The notes under the pieces are model-generated. The model saw only the letters and a program-made list of their open reading frames with translations. It was not told where the DNA came from and did no database searches. A program made the position numbers and the translations under genes. Of a DNA stretch of 5,149 nucleotides, positions 1 to 5,149 are shown piece by piece. Origin of the DNA: Bacteroidales bacterium (GTDB lineage: Bacteria; Bacteroidota; Bacteroidia; Bacteroidales; GCA-2711565). Each line of letters begins with the position of its first letter. Positions within the stretch are counted from its first letter, which is position 1. The stretch spans positions 1 through 5,149 of the forward strand of contig JAOZUV010000180.1 in assembly GCA_029938505.1 (NCBI GenBank). Direction: 5' to 3'.

Positions 1-174
1 CATTATTTAAAACACGGTTTGGCTGTTTTACTAACCTTTATCGGGGTAAAATTGCTTGCTCATCACTGGCTGGAAGGCATTGGATTTGAAACCGAACATT
101 CATTGTATGCTGTATTGGGTATCCTTGGAGTGAGCATGATTGTATCGCTTATTTTTCCTAAGAAAATAGCTTAA
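1..174 (+). CDS. TerC-family integral membrane protein (C-terminal end only)
   Basis: The reading frame is open from the left edge and ends at TAA 172-174, giving the last 57 residues of a membrane protein. The fragment begins HYLKHGLAVLLTFIGVKLL, continues with a short polar stretch (HHWLEG, FETEH), then a second hydrophobic helix (YAVLGILGVSMIVSLIF) and a basic tail PKKIA. The YLK-GL-V-L-FIGVK-L segment followed by a final helix ending in FPKK is the usual C-terminus of TerC/Alx proteins. Members are multi-helix inner-membrane proteins linked to tellurium resistance and, for Alx/MntX-type members, to manganese export. The acidic metal-site residues expected in earlier helices lie outside the window, so the substrate cannot be judged. 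No clear hairpin terminator follows the stop. Confidence 0.85.
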   Translation, partial: HYLKHGLAVLLTFIGVKLLAHHWLEGIGFETEHSLYAVLGILGVSMIVSLIFPKKIA

Positions 175-200
175 TCTCAATTAGTTAATCTCTTCATACA

Positions 201-232
201 TTTGACTTTTTTATCTATTGATAGTACTTTTA
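201..232 (+). promoter_or_regulatory. Candidate Bacteroidota-type promoter for the STAS-like gene
   Basis: TTTG at 201-204 matches the -33 element. TACTTTTA at 225-232 matches five of the six fixed bases of the -7 element TAnnTTTG. The centres of the two boxes are 26 bases apart, which is the expected spacing. Transcription would start near 236-240 and leave a leader of roughly 115 bases before the ATG at 352. The region is AT-rich, so a chance match is possible. Confidence 0.4.
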
Positions 233-327
233 AGCTACAACCAATACCTGAATAATTGATAAGCACCAAAAGATTTAGGCAAATATGAAACTGAACTCTA
301 AAGCTTAACGATTTTAGTAACAATGGT

Positions 328-349
328 TGGAATTAACTATAAAATTCCA
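328..349 (+). repeat. Inverted repeat directly upstream of the STAS-like gene start
   Basis: TGGAATT (328-334) and its exact reverse complement AATTCCA (343-349) flank an 8-base spacer, AACTATAA. The right arm ends two bases before the ATG at 352, so the repeat covers the place where a ribosome would bind. It could be a small operator or an mRNA hairpin that affects initiation. Seven AT-rich pairs make only a weak hairpin, and no function is shown. Confidence 0.35.
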
Positions 350-351
350 TT

Positions 352-717
352 ATGAGAACCTATTATTACAATAAACAGAATAACATACTTGAAACAAAAG
401 TAAAGGGCAACTTATCAATTACAGATATTATAAACCACTATCTTGAAATTAGCAAGTCAGAATACCCAACTAAACATTTACAGATATTAATTGACTGTCG
501 AGAAGCAGATTTTGAAATAACTCCCATTGAAATTAGTTATACTGTCAATGCTTTAAAAAGAGCCTTGATTAATTACGATTCTATTCAAGAATCAATTTTA
601 GTTAACAAACCTTTTGAAACTGCTGTTGCTACACTTTTTCGGAGGTATAACTCAAATACAAATAATTATTTTTTCAAAGTGTTTTGTACAGAAAATGCTG
701 CAAAATCCTGGCTTTAA
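352..717 (+). CDS. Small STAS/SpoIIAA-like domain protein
   Basis: A 121-residue cytoplasmic protein with no signal peptide or membrane helix. The pattern fits single-domain SpoIIAA/STAS-like proteins common in Bacteroidota: strand-turn KVKGNLS near residues 17-22, helix with INHYLEI (27-33), buried strand LQILIDCREADF (43-54), long helix VNALKRALINYDSI (65-78), strand SILVNKPFETAVA (81-93), and the ending FKVFCTENAAKSWL (108-121). The final FxVFxTExxAxxWL motif is typical of this group. The Asp-Ser-Ser-Gly phosphorylation motif of true anti-anti-sigma factors is missing; the equivalent strand reads LIDCREAD. It is therefore probably not a classical SpoIIAA, and its partner and role are unknown. 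It is encoded alone, tail to tail with a zinc-ribbon gene whose stop codon overlaps its own. The ATG at 352 is the natural start, with no Shine-Dalgarno sequence before it. Confidence 0.8.
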   Translation: MRTYYYNKQNNILETKVKGNLSITDIINHYLEISKSEYPTKHLQILIDCREADFEITPIEISYTVNALKRALINYDSIQESILVNKPFETAVATLFRRYNSNTNNYFFKVFCTENAAKSWL

Positions 718-721
718 AGCC
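710..721. repeat. Perfect 12-base palindrome spanning both convergent stop codons
   Basis: GGCTTTAAAGCC at 710-721 is fully self-complementary and contains the TAA of the plus-strand gene (715-717) and the TAA of the minus-strand gene (714-716). In RNA it could fold only as a 4-pair stem with a UUAA loop on either strand. No U-run follows on either side, so it is at best a weak bidirectional terminator. It may simply reflect the packing of the two gene ends. Confidence 0.5.
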
Positions 722-944
722 GCTCATATTCTTCTTTGGTAATTTTTCGACCTGTATTACAAATCGGACAGCGGTAAGAATAGGTCGTTTTATACGGAAT
801 AACAGGAATGAAAAACAAAGAAACATGATCGTTTGATTTCGCAGCTAGCCAATGAGTTGTATTATTGCAATGATAACAATGTTCCACTTTATGGGATTGT
901 TTCTCCTCCTCCTTTTTATTTCCGACTCCAAAAATGATAAACAT
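714..944 (-). CDS. Small zinc-ribbon family protein
   Basis: A 76-residue protein read from the ATG at 944-942. It starts MFIIFGVGNKKEEE, has a first knuckle C23-Y-H-C26, a central hydrophobic strand pair LFFIPVIPYK (43-52) and a second knuckle C59-P-I-C62, then a charged helical tail KITKEEYERL. The order MFIIFGxGxKK, CxxC, LFFIPVIPYKxxY, CPIC is that of the short zinc-ribbon proteins found widely in bacteria, and the four cysteines should bind one structural zinc. The biochemical role is not known. LFFIPVIPYK is probably part of the fold; it is too short and interrupted to be a transmembrane helix. The gene is transcribed divergently from the YfcC-type transporter and converges on the STAS-like gene, overlapping its end by 4 bases. 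A plus-strand frame over the same bases has no recognisable protein features. Confidence 0.85.
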   Translation of the reverse strand: MFIIFGVGNKKEEEKQSHKVEHCYHCNNTTHWLAAKSNDHVSLFFIPVIPYKTTYSYRCPICNTGRKITKEEYERL

Positions 945-973
945 ATTTTAAATTTTGATATTTCTTTTCAAAA

Positions 974-981
974 CAAAAATA
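974..981 (-). promoter_or_regulatory. Candidate -7 promoter element for the zinc-ribbon gene
   Basis: Read on the minus strand, 981-974 is TATTTTTG, a full match to the Bacteroidota -7 consensus TAnnTTTG. It lies 29 bases upstream of the ATG at 944, so transcription would begin only about 20-25 bases before the start codon. No TTTG -33 element is seen at the expected distance (around 1002-1005), which lowers confidence. Confidence 0.3.
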
Positions 982-1059
982 AGATTATTCTAGCTCTTAT
1001 AGGGAATTTTAATATTGGGCAAAAATTCATATTTTAGCCTGCTTATAAAATTAATCTCT

Positions 1060-2670
1060 ATGTTAAAGAATAAAAGAATTCCACACACTTACGTCATCGT
1101 TTTTTACATCATTGCGATTGCTGCAATTTGCACTTGGTTTGTACCTGGGGGTGAATTTCAACGAGAACAAAAAGTTATGCCCGATGGCACTAGCAAAACA
1201 GTGATTGTTCCTGGTTCATTTCAACATATCGATAATGAACCTCAAACTTGGCAGATATTTTCATCCATTTTTGATGGCTTTGTTGATAAAGCAGATATCA
1301 TTGCACTGATACTACTCATTGGCGGTGCATTTTGGATTATGAATGCTAGTAAAGCCATTGACATAGCCATTATGTCTTTTCTGGAATTTACCAAGAAACT
1401 AGAGAATCAAAAACTTATAAAATTCATTGGAGTTAACAATATAGTGCTAACGCTGATTATGCTTATGTTTAGCACACTGGGTGCTGTTTTTGGGATGAGC
1501 GAAGAAACGATTGCTTTTGTAATCATCTTTGTTCCTTTAGCCATTAGCATGGGTTACGATTCCATTGTTGGGGTAAGTATTTGTTTTGTTGCTGCAGGAT
1601 TGGGATTTGCCGGAGCCATGTTAAACCCATTTACCATTGGGATAGCACAAGGCCTTTCAGATGTTCCTTTATTTTCAGGATTGGAATATCGGTTTTTCTG
1701 TTGGATTGTTATCAACGTTGTTGGGATTGGTTTTATCTTAAGATATGCAGCGAAGATCAAGAAGAATCCAAAAAAATCATTAGTCTATGAAGAAGACAAA
1801 TTATGGAGAGATAAAAATGCTGAAGGCATTGGAGAACACAGCAAGCATACACCCATATCAGCATGGATCACATTCATAGCCATTTTGAGTGTTATGACAA
1901 TATATAGCTTTACGCATACTTGGACCGTATTAAGTGTAGGCAATGCAGACTCAAGTCTCAACTGGCCAATCATTCCAGTTCTTACTGTTTTATTTGCTTT
2001 GGGTGGTATAATGTCTTTACGTAAATCAGGCCAATTTTTTGTGTTGCATTTACTAATCTTCACTATTTTTTACTTAATTATTGGCGTAATGGGTTACCAT
2101 TGGTATATTATGGAAATTGCCACTTTATTCTTTGTCATGGGATTGGCAAGTGGTATTGCCATGAATTACAACCCCAATAAAATTGTAAAATTATTTACTG
2201 AAGGAATGAGCGATATCCTTTCAGCGGCTTTTGTAGTTGGTCTGGCAGGTGGTATTATTATTATCCTTCAGAATGGAAGAATTATAGATACCATGTTGTA
2301 TTCAGTTGCCGACTCAATGAGTAATCTCGGCAAATTTGGAACAGTTTCGGTAATGTATGGAATCCAAAATTTAATCAATATTATCATCCCTTCTGGCTCT
2401 GCCAAAGCAGCACTAACCATGCCTATTATGGCTCCATTCTCAGACTTGATTGGAATCTCCAGACAAGCTACTATTATGGCTTTCCAATTTGGTGATGGAT
2501 TTACAAATATGATAACTCCAACTTCTGGAATTTTAATTGGAGTGCTGGGTGTAGCCAAAATTCCTTATGAAAAATGGGTGAAATGGATTACTCCTTTTAT
2601 TATTATTTTATTGGTTTTAGGATTATTATTGTTAATTCCAACAGTCACCATGGACTTAAACGGATTTTAA
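1060..2670 (+). CDS. YfcC/DcuC-family membrane transporter
   Basis: A 536-residue polytopic inner-membrane protein with about twelve hydrophobic segments. The first spans residues 10-29 and ends in TWFVPGGEF, the signature start of YfcC proteins. Other family motifs are LLIGGAFWIM (85-94), GAVFGMSEET (141-150), NPFTIGIAQG (189-198), IIPSGSAKAALTMPIMAP (442-459) and QFGDGFTNMITPTSG (476-490). A charged cytoplasmic-type loop at 231-264 separates two halves. The length is a little above the roughly 460-510 usual for the family. Relatives include C4-dicarboxylate carriers (DcuC) and, in some Firmicutes, arginine/ornithine exchangers; the substrate here cannot be set from sequence. I chose ATG 1060 because the protein then starts MLKNKRIPHTYVI as expected. 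A TTG at 1015 would add 15 residues. No neighbouring catabolic gene gives a clue to substrate. Confidence 0.88.
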   Translation: MLKNKRIPHTYVIVFYIIAIAAICTWFVPGGEFQREQKVMPDGTSKTVIVPGSFQHIDNEPQTWQIFSSIFDGFVDKADIIALILLIGGAFWIMNASKAIDIAIMSFLEFTKKLENQKLIKFIGVNNIVLTLIMLMFSTLGAVFGMSEETIAFVIIFVPLAISMGYDSIVGVSICFVAAGLGFAGAMLNPFTIGIAQGLSDVPLFSGLEYRFFCWIVINVVGIGFILRYAAKIKKNPKKSLVYEEDKLWRDKNAEGIGEHSKHTPISAWITFIAILSVMTIYSFTHTWTVLSVGNADSSLNWPIIPVLTVLFALGGIMSLRKSGQFFVLHLLIFTIFYLIIGVMGYHWYIMEIATLFFVMGLASGIAMNYNPNKIVKLFTEGMSDILSAAFVVGLAGGIIIILQNGRIIDTMLYSVADSMSNLGKFGTVSVMYGIQNLINIIIPSGSAKAALTMPIMAPFSDLIGISRQATIMAFQFGDGFTNMITPTSGILIGVLGVAKIPYEKWVKWITPFIIILLVLGLLLLIPTVTMDLNGF

Positions 2671-2758
2671 AGTCAAATTATACATGTAGATTTTGTTGAT
2701 ATTTTAAAATAAAAGTTGGAACTTGTCAAAGATTTAAATTTAACCTCAATTAATTTTC

Positions 2759-2790
2759 GCATCAGTTATTATCTTCATAATAATTGATGC
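2759..2790 (+). terminator. Strong 14-pair hairpin after the transporter gene (possible terminator or leader element)
   Basis: GCATCAGTTATTAT (2759-2772) pairs along its whole length with ATAATAATTGATGC (2777-2790) around a CTTC tetraloop. Thirteen pairs are Watson-Crick and one is G-U. In a minus-strand transcript that one position would be an A-C mismatch, so the plus-strand RNA folds better. It begins 88 bases after the transporter stop and ends 58 bases before the protease ATG. It is followed by TCTCCCCAAT and not a T-run, so it is not a textbook intrinsic terminator. It could end the transporter mRNA, protect its 3' end, or belong to the protease leader. Confidence 0.45.
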
Positions 2791-2848
2791 TCTCCCCAAT
2801 ATAATTGAATGTTAGAATAGTTTTTAATTTATTAACTAGCCATTCATT

Positions 2849-5149
2849 ATGAAAAAATCTTTCTTCATTTTTACCATTATTTTTTTAATTACCCTTTTAA
2901 TTAATACTGTTTTAGGTCAAAATATTAAGCATCCGCCTACTAAAGGAAAAAAAATGCCTGAGTATGTGCCCAATGAGATCATCATAAAATACAAGCTAAC
3001 GAATTCACTTAAAACTAAGGCTAGAGGTATTCATATAATTGAGGAGCACCAGCAAGTTTCCGAAAAAATTGGCAAAGTATTTAACTTAAATATTAAAGAA
3101 GGGAAAGCTGTATACAGTTACTTAGTCAATAAAATGTGTGAACAAAATAAGAGTGAACTTGAATTACAAGAAGAAAGCTTTTATAAACGACAGGCAAAAA
3201 AATCCCAGCAATTAAAAAACAAAGGATTAAGTTTTAAAAGCCAAAAAACCTTTACTCCTAATGAAAATAATTTTGCTCAAACATTGCTATTAAGACTAAA
3301 AGACAATACAAAAAATATTTTAACAATAATAGAAGAATTAAATGCAAATAATGATTTGTTGAAAGGTGAGGGTTTTGAGATAATGCATGCTGAACCCAAT
3401 AGCATCTATCACACAACAATGACACCTAACGATCCAATGTATTCTGAGCAATGGTCTCTTCAAATAACTCAGGCAAATGCTGCGTGGGATATTGAAACTG
3501 GTGATAGTAGTATTGTAATTGCAATTATTGACTCAGGTGTGGATATTGACCATGAAGATTTGAAGAACAATATACATCCAAGTGGTGGATACGATTTTGT
3601 TGATATTGATACAACAGACCTCTATCAACAAGGATTATTAGTTGATGGCGAAGATTATACAACCCCCGATAATGAGCCTATTGATTCTTATGGACATGGT
3701 ACGGCAGCTGCAGGAATTACAGTGGCTAGAGGGAATAATGGCATTGGAATAAGCGGAGTAGCACCACATTGTTCTATCTTACCCATAAGAGCAAGTTACA
3801 CAATAAAAGGATCTTTTGGGGGTACCTATGCAGGGCAGCTTAATATGAGTAATATCATTGATGCAATATATTATGCAACTGATAATGAAGTGCATATTAT
3901 AAATATGAGTTTTGGATCAGAAGGCATCTCCACTTCTTTACAAGAAGCTCTAAACTATGCTTTCAATCAAGACATTGTATTAATTGCTGCAGCAGGAAAT
4001 GAGAGATCAAGTGCATTATTCTATCCAGCGGCATATGATAATGTGATAGCGGTAACGTCCTCTAATAAATACGATCGTAAAGCGTATACTTCCAGTTTCG
4101 GAGAATGGACAGATATAGCAGCACCAGGTGACAGAGTATTATCTACAGTTCCAATTCCTTGTAGAATGGGCTTTGACCAATCAACAACTGGATATCAAGA
4201 TATTAGTGGAACTTCTTTTGCAGCGCCTTACATTTCTGGAGTCGCTGCTTTAATTCTATCAAAAAATCCTGATTGGACTCCTCAACAAGTAAAACAGATT
4301 ATTAAAAATAGTGTTGATAATCCAGCTGAAGATCAATGCTATATTGGAACAGGTAGAATAAATGTACTGAAAGCCTTACAAATAGAGACCTTACCTAGTC
4401 AAAGCAATTGTATAGCTGAAATTACAAATTTAGAAGATTTAAAATTATATACAGAAAACTTTACGATTTTGGGTTCTGCCACAGGAGATAGTTATTCATT
4501 ATACTATGGAGAAGGCAGATATCCTGAAAACTGGACTGAATTCAAATCAGGTTCATCTCTCACAAATGACACATTGGGGACTATGAACATCAATTTAATT
4601 GAAGATGGAATCTACTCAATAAAAGTGAGAACTGAAGACGCTAATGGTTTTAATGAGGATATTAAAACAATCCGAATGGCGTCTTATGCCTTGATGCAAG
4701 AATCCTACCCCATCAATTTAAATTACCCTATTAAAAGTTTATCTGTCTCTGATTTGGATGGCAATGGCGAACAAGAATTAATTGTTATCGGATCATATAT
4801 AAAAGATAACTGGCTAAGATATGACTCAATATTTATTTATTCTTGCAATGGAGTTTTACTAAACGGTTGGCCCAAAGAAGTACCATACGATGGGGTTTCA
4901 ATGAAACCTACATTTGCAGATTTCGATAATGATGGACTTAAAGAGATAGTAATTTCAGGAAATGCTGGACTAGAAAATCAATATACTGGAGAAGGATTCG
5001 TGCAAGTATTTAAAAATAATGGAACATTATACTCAGGTTGGCCACAAATAATTGTACGTCCTCGCGACGAGATACAATTATCAATAGGAGATTTAAATGC
5101 TGATGGCAATTTAGATATTGTAATTGCTGGTGGAGGTGGAGTTTGCGGT
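2849..5149 (+). CDS. Secreted S8 (subtilisin-like) serine protease with Ig-like and FG-GAP/VCBS-type repeats (C-terminus beyond window)
   Basis: A precursor of which 767 residues are visible, open at the right edge. Residues 1-23 form a signal peptide (KK, a hydrophobic core, likely cleavage after TVLG before Gln24); there is no lipobox cysteine. Residues about 37-190 are a propeptide: it begins EYVPNEIIIKYK and ends LLRLKDNTKNI...EPNSIYH, as in fervidolysin-type prodomains, with a charged Lys/Gln/Glu-rich stretch at 97-133 between. The peptidase S8 domain covers about 200-512. Its catalytic residues are Asp228 (AIIDSGVD), His283 (YGHGTAAAGI) and Ser456 (SGTSFAAP), with oxyanion Asn384 (AAAGNE), so it should be active. 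The Asp-His gap of 55 residues is longer than in subtilisin. Residues about 521-610 resemble an Ig-like beta domain (YSLYYGEGRYPENW, EDGIYSIKVRTEDANG). Three FG-GAP/VCBS-like motifs follow: DLDGNG (635), DFDNDG (691) and DLNADG (748). ATG 2849 is the start, because the signal peptide follows at once. A type IX secretion sorting domain would be expected past the edge but is not seen. Confidence 0.93.
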   Translation, partial: MKKSFFIFTIIFLITLLINTVLGQNIKHPPTKGKKMPEYVPNEIIIKYKLTNSLKTKARGIHIIEEHQQVSEKIGKVFNLNIKEGKAVYSYLVNKMCEQNKSELELQEESFYKRQAKKSQQLKNKGLSFKSQKTFTPNENNFAQTLLLRLKDNTKNILTIIEELNANNDLLKGEGFEIMHAEPNSIYHTTMTPNDPMYSEQWSLQITQANAAWDIETGDSSIVIAIIDSGVDIDHEDLKNNIHPSGGYDFVDIDTTDLYQQGLLVDGEDYTTPDNEPIDSYGHGTAAAGITVARGNNGIGISGVAPHCSILPIRASYTIKGSFGGTYAGQLNMSNIIDAIYYATDNEVHIINMSFGSEGISTSLQEALNYAFNQDIVLIAAAGNERSSALFYPAAYDNVIAVTSSNKYDRKAYTSSFGEWTDIAAPGDRVLSTVPIPCRMGFDQSTTGYQDISGTSFAAPYISGVAALILSKNPDWTPQQVKQIIKNSVDNPAEDQCYIGTGRINVLKALQIETLPSQSNCIAEITNLEDLKLYTENFTILGSATGDSYSLYYGEGRYPENWTEFKSGSSLTNDTLGTMNINLIEDGIYSIKVRTEDANGFNEDIKTIRMASYALMQESYPINLNYPIKSLSVSDLDGNGEQELIVIGSYIKDNWLRYDSIFIYSCNGVLLNGWPKEVPYDGVSMKPTFADFDNDGLKEIVISGNAGLENQYTGEGFVQVFKNNGTLYSGWPQIIVRPRDEIQLSIGDLNADGNLDIVIAGGGGVCG

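Noticed and set aside
171..192. Direct repeat TTAATCTC at 171-178 and 185-192
   Set aside because: Eight AT-rich bases repeated once, with no insertion or target-site context, are not evidence of a mobile element.
285..308. A 7-codon open frame (MKLNSKA) in the leader of the STAS-like gene
   Set aside because: It is too short to separate from chance. It lacks a ribosome-binding site and shows no attenuator-like run of one amino acid or adjacent terminator hairpin.
852..1037. A 61-codon plus-strand open frame opposite the zinc-ribbon gene
   Set aside because: It lies largely antisense to a well-supported zinc-ribbon protein and runs into the start region of the transporter gene. Its translation has no recognisable motif, and its hydrophobic stretch comes from T-rich codons complementary to the Lys/Glu codons of the real gene.
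1554..2558. Several open frames of 68-96 codons on both strands inside the transporter gene
   Set aside because: All lie within the well-supported transporter frame and have no start context or protein features of their own.
2681..2711. Short palindromes TACATGTA (2681-2688) and TATTTTAAAATA (2700-2711) after the transporter stop
   Set aside because: Self-complementary stretches of only A and T, or nearly so, are expected by chance at this base composition, and neither is followed by a terminator-like pattern.
2805..2825. Possible protease promoter: TTG at 2805-2807 with TAGTTTTT at 2818-2825
   Set aside because: The second box is close to TAnnTTTG, but the spacing between boxes is about 10 bases where 19-21 is expected, and no TTTG lies at the right distance.

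Overview
The window looks like a chromosomal segment of a member of the Bacteroidota. It is AT-rich. None of the start codons examined has a convincing Shine-Dalgarno sequence. Two promoter-like sites match the TTTG / TAnnTTTG pattern of that phylum. The gene content also fits: a TerC-type membrane protein, a small STAS/SpoIIAA-like protein, a small zinc-ribbon protein, a YfcC-type transporter and a large secreted subtilisin-like protease with FG-GAP/VCBS-type repeats. The genus cannot be told from this sequence.

Layout. Positions 1-174 hold the last 57 codons of a TerC-family membrane protein. A 177-base gap follows, with a plausible promoter (201-232) and a small inverted repeat directly before the next start. 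A 121-residue STAS-like protein (352-717, +) then meets a 76-residue zinc-ribbon protein (714-944, -) tail to tail. Their stop codons overlap inside a 12-base perfect palindrome. A 115-base divergent gap separates the zinc-ribbon gene from a YfcC-family transporter (1060-2670, +). The 178-base gap after the transporter contains a strong 14-pair hairpin (2759-2790). From 2849 an S8 protease precursor reads off the right edge with 767 codons visible: signal peptide, propeptide, complete catalytic domain, an Ig-like region and three FG-GAP-like repeats.

The genes do not form an obvious operon or pathway. Strand switches and gaps of over 100 bases suggest that most are transcribed separately. The transporter and the secreted protease could both serve peptide or amino-acid use, but neighbourhood is the only support for that link. 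I found no mobile element, CRISPR array, tRNA, rRNA, defence system or evidently undescribed system. The points most worth a second look are the hairpin before the protease, the palindrome at the convergent stops, and the architecture of the protease.
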